A stretch of 64,000 nt of DNA from Ephemerocybe angulata (lineage: Eukaryota; Basidiomycota; Agaricomycetes; Agaricales; Psathyrellaceae). Positions 23,262-33,935 of the stretch are shown in pieces. A program made the translations under genes and the position numbers. Numbering within the stretch: position 1 is the stretch's first letter; the number at the start of each line of letters is the position of its first letter. The notes beneath the pieces were generated by a model. It saw only the letters and a list, made by a program, of their open reading frames with translations, did no database searches and had not been told where the DNA came from. Where the stretch lies: assembly GCA_013368325.1 (NCBI GenBank), contig JAACJK010000169.1:186001-250000 (forward strand). The letters run 5' to 3'.

Positions 23262-24095
23262 ATGTCCGATAAACTCTTCAGCACAATCACCACTATCCTC
23301 AACGGCGACAATTACCATGATTGGAAGTTCGCTGTTGGGATGATCCTCAAGCATCGTGGATGCTTTGATGTTGTCACTGGCATCGAAACACAACCATCCA
23401 GCTCCGACGCAACGGGACTAGCAGCCTGGAAGAAGAAGGCCGACGACGGTCTTACCGTAATCGGTCTCACGGTCGATTCCAGCCAGTACACGTTCATCCG
23501 GGCTTCCACAAATGGTGTCGAAGCCTGGCAAGCTCTCAAGGATCAGTACGAGAAGAATACTCGCGCCACTCGCATCTCTCTCAAGCGCCAGTTCTTCGGA
23601 TTCCAGCATGACCCTCACGTACCCATGCAAACCTACATCGCCGGCATAACAGATCTCGCCGCCAAACTTACCGGCATCGGCATCACCCTTTCTGCCGACG
23701 ATATCACCGATGTCCTCATTTTCAATCTCGCCCCTGCCTACTCTAGCCTTGCATCCACCCTCATGGCCACCAAGGGAGATCTCAAGGTCTCCGAGGTCAC
23801 GAGTGCACTCTTGGAGGAGGAGCGGCGTCTAGGAGGAGGAACCTCGGATCGAGATGCCGCCTATGCCCTTTATGGGAAAGGCTCCGCCGGGCCGGGGCGC
23901 TCGGCACCCACTTGTTTTCGTTGCGGGCGGAAGGGGCACCGGTTGAAGGAGTGTTCCGCCCAGAAGCATTTCAACGGAGGCCCCATCACTGCGGAGATGG
24001 AGGAGGAGGCCCGGAGGAAGGCATCTTCCTTTCAGTCCAAGGCCTCTGCATCCCAAGCCGTCGACCTCAACCACGCCATCTCTGTCTCCTATTGA
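23262..24095 (+). CDS. Copia-type Gag polyprotein
   Basis: A 277-residue Gag of the UBN2/Copia class. The N-terminal half contains ILNGDNYHDWKFAVGMILKH and a W-x8-D-x-Y block (AWQALKDQYEKNTRATRISL) typical of the capsid-like domain. A CCHC zinc knuckle CFRCGRKGHRLKEC sits at about residues 218-231 and would bind RNA. The protein should assemble a virus-like particle that packages the element RNA in the cytoplasm. The frame stops after a serine-rich tail, with no pol fusion or frameshift site leading onward. The start ATG at 23262 lies in good context 104 bp inside the LTR. Confidence 0.9.
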   Translation: MSDKLFSTITTILNGDNYHDWKFAVGMILKHRGCFDVVTGIETQPSSSDATGLAAWKKKADDGLTVIGLTVDSSQYTFIRASTNGVEAWQALKDQYEKNTRATRISLKRQFFGFQHDPHVPMQTYIAGITDLAAKLTGIGITLSADDITDVLIFNLAPAYSSLASTLMATKGDLKVSEVTSALLEEERRLGGGTSDRDAAYALYGKGSAGPGRSAPTCFRCGRKGHRLKECSAQKHFNGGPITAEMEEEARRKASSFQSKASASQAVDLNHAISVSY

Positions 24096-24428
24096 TCCCT
24101 TACCCCATCCATCTCTTCAGCTCTCACATCGTCTCACGCACCCTCGTCTCTGTTTGTCGCATATCTCGTGGGTTTCGGGTTTGGAAGGAAAATGGTGGAA
24201 ATACAATTATAGCCAGATCCTCACTGGAGGAAGAGGCTACGGTGAACCCGTGTTTCGGGAATTTTGTTTCTTGTGTTCTTAATTGTGTCTTATCGCTTGT
24301 GGGAGTTGAATCCCTTCCCAAGCTGGATTCCTGTCCGGGTCGAGGTTTTACCTACCCGTTGTTATTGTCTGTGTCAGTTATGGGTCGAGGTGCTGCCTAC
24401 CTGTCTCGCTTGCCGCATCGAGGAGGAG

Positions 24429-24707
24429 TGTTGGGATTCGACGCGCTGCGTCGTTGGCGCTGCGGCGCTCGATCTAAGTCTGGATATTTGTCGTTGTTTC
24501 TGTGTTGTATTTTCTCCGTTACTTTCATGTTCTCTAAGTTCTCTATTGTCCTTTGGAAGGACTTCCATACTTCTTTACTTCTTATTTATCCTTCATCTTT
24601 CCTTCGGAGTATTATTGGAACTATTTACTTGTATTTATACGATGTATAGTTACTGTGAATTATCATCGGTTTTACCTTTCTCTCAGTTGCTGCGCATAAC
24701 TGTAACA
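24429..24707 (+). repeat. Right LTR (279 bp)
   Basis: Identical by eye to the left LTR; followed by the ATAGG target duplication. Confidence 0.93.
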
Positions 24708-24929
24708 ATAGGTACGACTCAGGTCTTCGTACCGGAGACTTGTACAAGCCCCGAACACTGTCCCAAACACCACCTGTCGGCTTCACGGAACGAAGCCGCT
24801 GGGTGACCAAAATATAAAATCTACTTCAACGATAAGCAAGTAAGTACTTTCGAACCCCTTCCATCTCAATCTCATTAATCCATTGACATCTCTTGGCGCA
24901 GAAACCTGATACCTACGGAAGTTCGAAGC

Positions 24930-25318
24930 TCCAAGGCGGATGGAATCTGGATGGATCATTCTCCGTTTTGGCCTCATCCCCAATCAGTTCTCCGGTAAGT
25001 ACCAAACACCCCCTTCTTCCGTTCAGGATCCATGTACCAACTCGTAAGTAATAGGTGCTTGGTGCATGCGGGCTGTCTTTAACTCTGGTGAGTTTGCAGG
25101 TGTGTCACTTCCCTTCCCTTCCCCATCACACCCTATCGTCGGGTCTCTTCCATCCCCTCTCCCTCTAGCTTAGGAATATGGACGCCAAGACTGCCTCGGA
25201 CTATAATTCGAGGGTCGGAGAAGAATAGCATCGAGAAGCCTTCGAGTGGAGATGCACTCGACGCGCACTACACACACACACACACACGACCCTGAATTCG
25301 TGGAGCAGACCCTGTGAG
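24930..25318 (+). pseudogene. Duplicated MFS promoter and first exon
   Basis: This segment resembles the upstream region and first exon of the intact MFS gene at 56.1-56.46 kb. It shares the CAAGGCGGAT and TCATTCTCNGTTTTGG stretches, an AATAGGTGCT stretch, and a start context ATGGACGCCAAGACTGCCTC (intact gene: ATGGATGCAAAAGCCCCCTC). The copied exon has a frame break after SRV and an inserted (AC)n run at 25272-25288, but still ends in the donor-like GTGAGTACC. The rest of the transporter is absent; decayed Copia gag sequence takes over within a few bases. This is a truncated DNA-level duplicate, not a gene. Confidence 0.75.
25272..25288. repeat. (AC)n microsatellite
   Basis: A short AC dinucleotide run inside the copied MFS exon, absent from the intact gene at 56.4 kb. 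Confidence 0.8.
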
Positions 25319-25319
25319 T

Positions 25320-27548
25320 ACCAACCCCCTACCCGCCTTCCCACTCCAGCAGAACTCGTGCTCCCGGGAGTACTCGGTGCCTGGGGCGCTTGGGCGGACA
25401 TAGCGGCGATGCCAGAGGCACCAGCCTTTTTGAGACGGATCGCTTCTCTCCTCTCTTCCCTCTTCCCTTCCCACGGCCCACCCTTCGCCCAGCAGTCGTC
25501 GACAACATGCGACGTACCCTGACAGTTGGTGCAGACACTGCGAGACGAGGATGATGTCGAAGTAGAAGGAGCCGCCCAAGTCGAAGTCGGCGTAATCGAA
25601 TTTTTGGACATGAAGTGGTCGAGCTCTTCTTCAAGTTGCTCGAGGACGGCGTGGGCAGGATAAAGGTGCGCATTCCCGGTGTTCGCAGCATGACGATAGT
25701 CTCGAGAGATGGAACCCCACACACCATCCAGCGGGAGCGCCTTCGCGATACCCGAAAGAACCTGTTCAGCTGGTGGGACGCGATTTCGGATTCGCAGACA
25801 CGAGTGCGGTATACGCCTGGCGAAACTCCGAGATGAACGAGCGGAGGCCGGTGGCAATGGCGGATGGGGAAGACGAGGAAATGTGAGTCGAGATAACGGA
25901 GTTCCATTTATCGAGAACCTTCGTCACCATGCCTACACCATAGACACGCGGCATATAGTCCCAGATTTCGCGAGACGGAAGAGGTTTTTGAGTGGCAGAG
26001 TCGACAGTAGGGACGGTCTGAGCGATGGAAGGATCCAATCGCGAGGTGATGATGTGGTTGACGATGCGATCCGAGCTCCACCAATCCGAGCACGCCTTCG
26101 ATGCACCAGAGTTCATGTTCCAGTCCGTAGGCCAAGGAGGTGGGTACAATGGCTGCTCATCACCCAGAAGGCCCAATTCGCCGGGATTCGAGATATGCGC
26201 GTATAACCCAGAGTTCTGCACCAACGTCCTGACCCATCTCTCCCAGCTGGGATAAGTAATTCTCGCGACCTTTCAGAATCTCCCCCTTATTCGTTGAGGG
26301 CAGGGACCGGGCCCTCTCCTGTTGGATAACAATTGGCTGTTGAGGGGGGTAGTAGAGGTATTGCGGGTATGGGGCTGGAGGCAGCGGTGGGATGGGCTGA
26401 GGCGGCAGCAGAGGTGCCGGGGCTTGAGGTGGCGCTCGCGGGGCCGGAGCCAGCTGAGGTGGCGCTGGAATCATGGGCTGAGGCGCCCGTAGGGGAGGCG
26501 GGGGGAGTTGAGGCGCCAGTGGAGGTGCATTTTGTTGATGAGGCGCCGGTAGAGGTGCTCGCTGTGGCTGAGGGGCAGTCAGAGGCGGCACTCGCTGCGG
26601 TGCACCCCCATAGTGAGTCGTCGTGACAGGAGGTGCCGTCGGCGCAGGTGCGAGGAGGAGAGATGTACGCGGAACCTGAGGGGCAGGAGCAATCAAAGGC
26701 TTCGGCGCTTGAGGCTGTGGTGCTGCGGAGATGACAGGGCGCGTGTGGCGAGGAGGAAGTGGTGGTGGCGGACCCTGATTATTGGGGTCGAACCTCGTAA
26801 CTGCTGCAGTCGGCTGCTTCGAGGAGACTTGGCGTGGTTTGCTGGGCTGTTCCTCGAAGGAAGTTGTGATACTATTGAGGCTATCCGAGTACCCATAGCC
26901 AATGTGATCATAAGCGTACCCTACATCCTCTCTCCACATTTTCGCCTGCGCTAAGCCCCTCTGCGAACGACTCGGCGATGGGAGTGGCCTGGGAGGTGCA
27001 CTCTAGCCTCTGCGGAGTTGCTGCGCCTTTACGACCCCCAGGTAGGAATATTGGTGTGCCGTAGACAGAGGGAGAGGAAGACGACAAAGATTCGAGACTG
27101 GGGAGAAGGATGGTAGATTAAGGTCAAGCGACGATGGAGTACGTCGCGGCGTAGGAGGAAGTGTACGAGAAGTTGCTAACGAAGAGGGCTATGCGTTCCA
27201 CCTGGTACCGAGGCATCCTGAAGCGTCATAGAACCCATCGAAGCCATGATGCAGACGGTGCCGAAGGGTCGCCGGAGGATAAACTCCGAGGATTGATATT
27301 GAGCTCGCTGAGGTGCAAGGATTGATCACGTCGGAGAAGAGAAGACATTTCTTCGTGGAAGGTACTCATGGACGCGCTGGGAAAGCATGCTGGGACGAGA
27401 GTGGGTTGTCGCTGAAAATCGAGTTGGGGCGTCCATCTGTAGAGAGAATATCGGTAGGTCCGGTCCCGGATGGTGTGCTGTGCACCTGGTAAGTACCATA
27501 TGGTGCAGTTGGCCGGTTAGGCGACTCTGGGCGCTCTCCTGACCCCAT
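25320..27548 (-). mobile_element. Decayed Copia-type retrotransposon gag region
   Basis: Read on the minus strand, this has a proline/glutamine-rich N-terminal region (about 26940-26240), then a capsid-like segment with YPPPWPTDWNMN and HIITSRLDPSIAQTVPT. After a frame change near 25800 come QVLSGIAKALPLDGVW and a CCHC knuckle CTNCQGTSHVVDDCWAKGG. At least two frame changes and several stops (upstream of 26940) break the protein. No LTRs, integrase or reverse transcriptase were found, so this is a remnant. It is unrelated in detail to the young gag-only element at 22.9 kb, whose knuckle and spacing differ. Confidence 0.7.
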
Positions 27549-27648
27549 GGAGGAACGGTGATTTGAGCTCGATGGAGGGGGCGAGAGAAAAAATCGCAGT
27601 GTTCACGAGACTGGGCTCATAACTTGTCCAGCCTAGCAGAGCACGATG

Positions 27649-27781
27649 CTCAGACCACTCAAGAGGAAAGGACTGTAGTGGTATTTACCTAGCGGAGGAC
27701 AACTACAATGTATGTAAGTACATGGGGGGAGGACGAGGACAAGGAAATACGCACTGCTCAGACCAATCAAGAGGAAAGGAC
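27649..27781. repeat. 27-bp direct repeat
   Basis: GCTCAGACCACTCAAGAGGA (plus AAGGACT) at 27649-27675 recurs with one change at 27755-27781, about 80 bp apart. Function unknown; possibly an LTR remnant of the adjacent decayed element. Confidence 0.55.
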
Positions 27782-28059
27782 TGAACAGCACAAAAGGAGA
27801 CGGTCAAGTATATAAGTGAGTAGACGAGAGCGACGATTGAGAAGGGCGCGAAGTCGAAGTGATGGGGAGCTGGAAACGGAAAGGGAAGTACACCTTCCTA
27901 CACCGCTCAGAAGCTTACTACGAGTATCCTCTTCATCTACACATCGCTGTACCATCACACTTTGGGCCTTGACCAGTTCTTTCTCCTCAATAGACCATGT
28001 CTTAGCGCAGCCTTCGAGTTGGTCCAAAAGAAATGGAGAATGTTGGAAAAAGAGGTGGG

Positions 28060-28793
28060 GCTTGTTGTTGGTGACGGGGCGGTTCGCAACGGCCAGTATC
28101 CGTACAGTGTGGCGACTTTGCAGGCTGGTAAGAAGCTACGCCCACTATGCCTTATTGTATTGACATTCTTCTTGGATTACAGGGCTTATAACGTATCAGC
28201 CCACGGCCGTCAGTCCTCCAATAAACGGCCCACTTCCTTGCAACATTTGTGGCAAGGAGGTCGAGCTGCAGGAGAGACAAAACCATATGGGTTACCATAT
28301 GTTGTATTCCCAGCCTGGTATTCCCCCGGATCCAAAGCATATAGGAATCGTACGTCATGTCCTCACTTCTACATACTTCCATATGCCAGACTAGTTCTAT
28401 AATTTACCATTTCTTTAGGTATCAAGTACTTTTCCATGCGGCTTCCGAGTCTGCGCGCAGTCAATGCAGCGTGGTACATGTGCCGTGCGAGTTGATAAAG
28501 GGAGAGTTATCTCGAGTTGTAAGTATTCCCATCCACTCAAGGCGGGATTCACAGTGAAGTCGACTGCAACTCGGCCTTGCTCAAACTCTCCAATCGTGTG
28601 CCCGCTGAATAGCTGCAGAGTGACACATTGGAAGTACAACATGCTGTGCCATCTTCAAGTCCGGCACCCCAATTACTCGGCACTCCTGGACCAGAAACTC
28701 GCCTTTCGAGATATTATACAGGTTAGCGCCGAGGAGAAGAGCGGTATGGGACTTATGGATGCACTCATGTCCTCAGGACGGAGGTCGCGGTGA
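28060..28793 (+). pseudogene. Zinc-finger protein remnant
   Basis: Several pieces in different frames match a family of mushroom zinc-finger proteins often found among transposon-derived genes. They are a CNICGKEVELQERQNHMGYH segment (C-x2-C, H-x3-H), a further block with CAVRVDKGRVISSCKY and a CSNSPIVCPLNSC cluster, and HWKYNMLCHLQVRHPNYSAL, a finger-like ending with paired histidines. The last 109 codons (28464-28793) are open; upstream parts are split by stops and frame changes, or by introns I could not place. I treat it as a broken gene, though a spliced functional form cannot be excluded. Confidence 0.45.
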
Positions 28794-29437
28794 TATCAGG
28801 AGGGTTACGATGCTCGGAGAAGCAGGCAGCCGCCTACAACCCAAGACCTGCATGGTCCATCTCCCCAAAGACCCCGGCACTATACCTCAGACTGTAGCAC
28901 AGGTAGAAGCGCCCCATCCTTTGCTTATGCGGGCTCTATGCTACTTCCACAACATAATATTTATTCCCCAACTCTCAACAGCTCTGCTAGGGCCTGCAAC
29001 GGCGACGTCTTCTCCTGATAAAATCTAACACTAGCATTATATACCCTTTGATTGTTTCCTTCCTCCTGTCTGTTATTGGATTTCTCTGGGTGTATTTATG
29101 GCTGTATACTATACCTTACATGTAACTCAAAAGATCTATCGAAAGATTCCCATCGTTAAATTTTATCTACATGGAGAACCGTCGTGTCGAGATAGCCCTG
29201 CGAATGCGAGCGCCAGCGAGCGGAGTTGGTTTCCACTGATGGGACATGTTCTGCCGACCGCCTGCCGAGCTCGGGGTTTTCCCTGTTGCCATCAATTCGT
29301 CATCCTGGATCGGCGGATCTGGGCCCTCTTGGACCACAGGTCATCCAGACTTGCCATTTCTTCCCTCTTTCTCACCTTGCCAAAGAGATCAATCCCCGCA
29401 GTGTGCTCGCGGCTGGCTGAGAAAGGAGACTTGGGGA
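28794..29437. other. Intergenic, nothing recognised
   Basis: No supported gene. Overlapping frames at 29.1-29.5 kb have no family character. Confidence 0.4.
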
Positions 29438-29439
29438 TA

Positions 29440-29706
29440 CTGTACCATTTCGAGCAGTTCGACACAGGGTGTGACCTGTGACCGGTTTCGACCGTTTTTT
29501 GGTTTCGACAAGTAGGTCCGGGACGTGTGACATAGGCCCCGAATTACTATATTTGGTGCGCGCGCCGTAGGCGCGCCGCCAAAATTGGCCTATTTTGGGG
29601 AAAACCGATTCGACAGCGGGGTCTGTGACTCTGTGACGCCGGCCAAATTTCGACATAACAGAGGGGCCTGTGACCTGTGACTGTCGAAGTGCTCGAAATG
29701 GTACAG
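29440..29706. mobile_element. MITE with inverted ends and TA duplication
   Basis: The ends CTGTACCATTTCGAGCANTTCGACA are inverted repeats that then continue imperfectly through CTGTGACC/GGTCACAG motifs. The element is 267 bp and is flanked by TA on both sides (29438-29439 and 29707-29708), as expected of Tc1/mariner-type insertion. The centre holds a palindromic GCGCGC stretch. There is no coding capacity, so it is a non-autonomous element. Confidence 0.75.
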
Positions 29707-29708
29707 TA

Positions 29709-31499
29709 TATTGACGACGCGGATCCCACGCTCTACACTGGCATAAATAGTACCATCATCTCACAAAAAGCTCTACACGGTTGATGGAGAAAAGAATATA
29801 TGACTGCGACCAAATTGGTCAATTTGGTCCCAGTCCTATATTCTTTGTCCGACCAATTGACAGGTGTGCACCGTTACTTCATGCCAGGCGGCTTGTGGCC
29901 CGCATCGAAGTGGTACCGAACGTGCTTTTCCAACTATTACTTGAGCTGTGGCCAGACTTTGCCTGGCAATTACGAGTCCGTTTTGGCCGTTTGAGGTTGC
30001 ACAGTGACACACCATTATCCATAGCAGGGAATATTGATAATCTGTTCATAATATTCTCTTTTTTGAGTTGCGGAACAGGTTATCTAGACACTATTGAGAC
30101 ACTAACCAACCCCACGACCGTTATTAACTTATGGCAGACCACATTCTCAATTTGAAATCTCGTACAGATCGATGCTTAAAGGCACCAGGAACTGTATGAC
30201 CACTCGAGGTAGAGTCAATAACTAGCCTACTCACCTAGTTACTGTAGCATAGTATCTCACCTGCAGCGGCCAGCCCATGCGACGTCAGGTACAGTGAGGT
30301 GCATAAGCGCTTGGCGCAACCTCCCTCATGGGCCTACTCTGAACTCATGTATCACTTCGACTCCTCACCGACAGCACCTTCAACTCTTCAGGAACAGTAA
30401 GTTGCATAAGTTGCGGATGCTGTATGAAAGACTAAGCTGAGACGTCCGAAGATTGGGGGAAAGGACCGGTAGAGCGTGGAAGTCTAGAAGTCGAAATACA
30501 CTGCACTCGCACGGCACGGCAACGACGCACCCTGGTAGATCTGGTCCTTGAAATCAGCCTCATGATAGGAGCCTGAGCACCTCCCGACTTTGGCCCGCGT
30601 CTACTTACGCTAATCTACGCGAAGCTGGCCTCCTCCTGTTCCCACGCTTCCTCTACCGTGCTCGAGCATCCCTGCCTGCCGCTGCGACCCCAGGCACAAA
30701 TTCCTCAACGCGATGTACTACTACTGATATTGCCCCACACACCTCAGCACACCGTGTCAAATTGACCGAACACGGCAAATTGAGGTGCCGTGCGTACAAG
30801 AGAGGTGGGCATCCGAGTCGCAGGTTTACTGCATCTAAGGTGAGTCTTGCTATTTCAGCAAAAGCATCGCAATCCGCTCACTAGATGTACTAGGTTCGGC
30901 TGACCACACGAACACCCACACACCAGCCGATAGGCCTGTTCCAGAATTGACGCGAGAACCGGGGCGCCCCAGCACCTATATTCAACAGCACCGGGTATGG
31001 CCCGAAATTGCAGCATGAGAGCCCTCGCGTTACCCCGATGCCGAGACTGCGAAAACGAAAGGTTAGTGTTGCTGTTTTTCTCATGCCATGAGATACTCAC
31101 TATCCACAGTGCGGTGATGCAGCTTCAGGTCCGGCACCATTTGAATGAACCCTCGGCGTGCCTGGTGAAGCCAACTAAACGTCAAACCTAGACACTCAAC
31201 AATTACCAACAAACCTCACCACGGTCAAAGGTCGACGCTAGCGGAGGATCTGAATGAGGAGTTTGTATCGGCTGGGTCAGTATTCTGAGGGAACGGTGAG
31301 CAAGTCTTTGATAGAGTTGGGACGAAGTACTTACCCATTCGTTCTTAGTGGAGACAATGGCATCGGCCACCGGCATATGCATGGGCAAAGCCACGTAGAC
31401 ACAATAGACGAACCGGGGGTTGGAATCGCGCAAAGCATGACTTGGTTCTGGTGATCGGTGAGTCGATCTGTTCGATATTTGCACGCCGAGACTCACCTG
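29709..31499. other. Gene-free stretch
   Basis: Over 1.7 kb with no frame, splice structure or repeat that I can support. Several frames of 60-125 codons exist but have no family character. Confidence 0.4.
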
Positions 31500-32010
31500 T
31501 CGATTCCAGGTACCGTCAATCGTAGACGCCATAGAGCATCTCTCAGCAGCACCATTGACGATGCGCGAGGGGGACTGCAGAGCGAGAGACACGGCCGGGG
31601 GTAGCCACGACGAGCCACGACGTGGACGCCCTCCTGGAACTTGGCCATGTCCTCACGGACATGGCACTCGATGTTCATAGAATCGCCGAGGGCGATGACG
31701 ATCTTTTGGATCTGCTGGGCGAGCTTAAGGCTGGGGGCGAGGGTGAGGGCCTGGTTGCCCTTGATGGACATGTCGAGCTTCGGGGGACGGGCCTTCAGTG
31801 ATGCCCGGGAAACCTGGAAGGAGATGCGCTCACCTGCTAGAGGATGGAGATGAAGGTCTTTCCAGTTCCAGACTGGGCTTGGGCAATAACGTCATGGCCA
31901 TTCACGACAGGGACGATGGTGCGCTGCTGGATGGCGGAGGGGCACTCGAAACTGTGTGCTGTGAGCCTCGCCGACGTATAGGAGATCAGGGCGGGAATAG
32001 ACGTACCCAT
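31500..32010 (-). pseudogene. eIF4A-type DEAD-box helicase fragment
   Basis: The N-terminal RecA half of translation initiation factor eIF4A is recognisable. A YAYG-like exon end is followed by an intron, then [20 protein letters not shown] and the Walker [12 protein letters not shown] second intron falls after SIL-stop-Q, then LDMSIKGNQALTLAPSLK, LAQQIQKIVIALGDSMNIEC and VREDMAKFQEGV. Residues between the Walker A motif and SIL, the GG motif and everything after motif Ib are lost or out of frame, including DEAD and SAT. Because introns remain at family positions, it arose by DNA duplication rather than from mRNA. A functional eIF4A gene must exist elsewhere in the genome. Confidence 0.8.
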
Positions 32011-33600
32011 AGGCGTACCAGCGATCTACCAGCTAGTCAATTCCGAGCTTCAATCACTATAGCAGACACCCCAGAGCGGCCACGTTGTGCAATGCCCAAT
32101 CAAGCGAATGACCTCTTCCCCAATCTATCCTTCTTATCGTTTCGGGTCGTGGTCGAGCACAACGAGCTCGTTGCGCGTCGCAAAAGGAGCACATTGGCTG
32201 GCTTAGCCGCCGCCGCCGTAAATTGAAGGGCCTCAGGATGGGTGTGCGAGGTGATCGAGTCGGAATTGCGGGCTGACGATATCGGAAGGTCTTTAAGGGC
32301 GTCGGGAGGTGTGCGCGACGTCCAAGTCCGAGGACTGGATAACATCGTCCATGCGGTCTGTGGACAAAGGTAAGTCTGGCTTTACTCATGCAACAAGGAG
32401 AAACTGACCTTACGTCGACGAGACTGCAGCCGTCCACCGCCGCCCTCCTCCTCCGTCTCCTTCGCACCGAATCATCGACGTGGTCTCGTTGAGGCAGGCA
32501 TGGGCTGTGGGCCGGGCAAGGCAGGCTCGTGGGCTGGGGCGTAGGCCCGCATCATGCGCTTTGCTTGGTTGTCGTGCAGTCCTTCGTCGTAAGCGTCCGG
32601 GTTGCGTGTTGTAGGTGGTTGGCTTGGGTCGTTTCAAGTTCAAACATCCGTCGTTGATGTTGGGCTTCGATAATGATGTCCCGGAGCTCCGCGCTTCGCG
32701 CACCGTGGACTTGTTCTGAGCCGCGGCCAGGGGTCTGTTTCGATTTATCATCCTTGTCAGAACCACGGCCCATCGAGCACGATGACGATGACAACAGCTA
32801 GACAATGATACAGTGAGTACCGCACCAAAACGATGACGAAGACGAATGCACCTTGACCTTGTCGATGCTCCTAGCGATACCGAATACTTACCGCGAACTC
32901 CACCACGAACGACGCCGAGGACCACGACCTCGCTGACTGCAGCGTCGCATCGTCCATGTCGTCGAGCCTGGGTCGTGCGTGAGACGTCGTTGTTGCCGAT
33001 TTCGAATGGGCCGTGAGGCGAGTACACGATTGGGTTCGGAATTGCGCGCTGATGGAGTCCTTGGGTCTTGGTACAGGTGATGGGGCTTCAATGGGACATG
33101 TCACACGCCGATAAATGGTGGGGCATTTACATGAGAGCGCCGGGTATGGGAGAGGAGAAAGAGAAGACGGAGCCGCTGCCCTCGGCCTTCGAGAACGAGA
33201 ATGATGGGGCAGCATTTGCCGTTTGGGACATCAAGTTCGCGGCCGTGGACTTTGTTGTGGGCCGCGGAAGCAACGAGGCAGGGGAATTTGGAGGAGGGTG
33301 AGGTCGTCGAACTTGTGGTTATGTTATATTCAGACCACGGACAGGCTCAATTACTTCACGTACCCTTGAGCGCAAGTTACTCTCTCTTTTCATGACATAA
33401 CTTTTCATCATTCATGTTGTAAATACTGTAGCCTATGTATGTCCAATCTATCTCTATCATAAGAGTTAGTCCAAAGCATGTTAGGAATGACATGTCTGGT
33501 GAGAAACTAAAGACATGATTACTTACAACATCTGTGTGGTATGACGGAGAATAAATCAGTGGTCAGTAGGTCCGCGCCCATTTGGCGCCCATAGTGCTGG
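32011..33600. other. Decayed or unassigned sequence
   Basis: Minus-strand pieces such as GSEQVHGARSAELRDIIIEA (near 32.7 kb) look protein-like, but they are scattered over frames with stops and I cannot place them in a family. This could be another gene remnant. Confidence 0.35.
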
Positions 33601-33605
33601 ATGAG

Positions 33606-33935
33606 ACACCACAGGCTGAATCGACCTGGGGGGAGGTGGGGTCCGTGCACAGAAATGGCGACAGAAGAGCACCACAGGCTGAATCGGACTGGGGGGAGAG
33701 TGGTCCGTGCACAGAAATGGCGATGGGAGAGGCTGAATCGACCTGGGGATAGAGTGGTCCGTGCACAGAAATGGGGACGCGAGAAGCTGAATCGACGTGG
33801 GGGGAAAGGGTGGTCCGTGCGCAGAATGAGGACGCGAGAGGCAGAATCGATGTGGGGGGAAAGAGTGGTCCGTGCGCAGAATGAGGACGCGAGAGGCAGA
33901 ATCGATGTGGGGGGTAGAGAGTGGTTTGTGGATCC
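33606..33935. repeat. Minisatellite, about six units of about 53 bp
   Basis: The unit reads roughly GGCTGAATCGACCTGGGG followed by GAGAGTGGTCCGTGC and ACAGAAATGG, repeated six times with progressive change (ACAG to GCAG, CTGAATCG to CAGAATCG). The minus-strand frame across it gives a repeated CARTTLSP-like peptide, which I take as a by-product. Confidence 0.8.

Larger units (their letters stand above)
22879..24707 (+). mobile_element. Gag-only Copia-type LTR retrotransposon (TR-GAG-like)
   Basis: The 1,829-bp element has two 279-bp LTRs that look identical base for base (22879-23157 and 24429-24707), both TG...CA, and flanking 5-bp target duplications ATAGG at 22874-22878 and 24708-24712. 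Just inside the left LTR is a primer-binding site complementary to the anticodon arm of initiator tRNA-Met (TTATGAGCCC), the half-tRNA priming used by copia-like elements. A purine tract GAGGAGGAG precedes the right LTR. Only gag is encoded; there is no protease, integrase, reverse transcriptase or RNase H. It must depend on enzymes from another element. The identical LTRs show recent insertion. Confidence 0.93.

Noticed and set aside
23912..24649. A 245-codon plus-strand open frame overlapping gag and the right LTR
   Set aside because: It runs in another frame through gag, the untranslated region and the LTR. Its LTR part is repeated in the left LTR and has no coding character; the gag frame is the real one.
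26160..26939. A 259-codon proline-rich frame as a separate gene
   Set aside because: It leads directly into capsid and zinc-knuckle sequence of a Copia gag after frame changes, so it is the N-terminal part of that decayed element.
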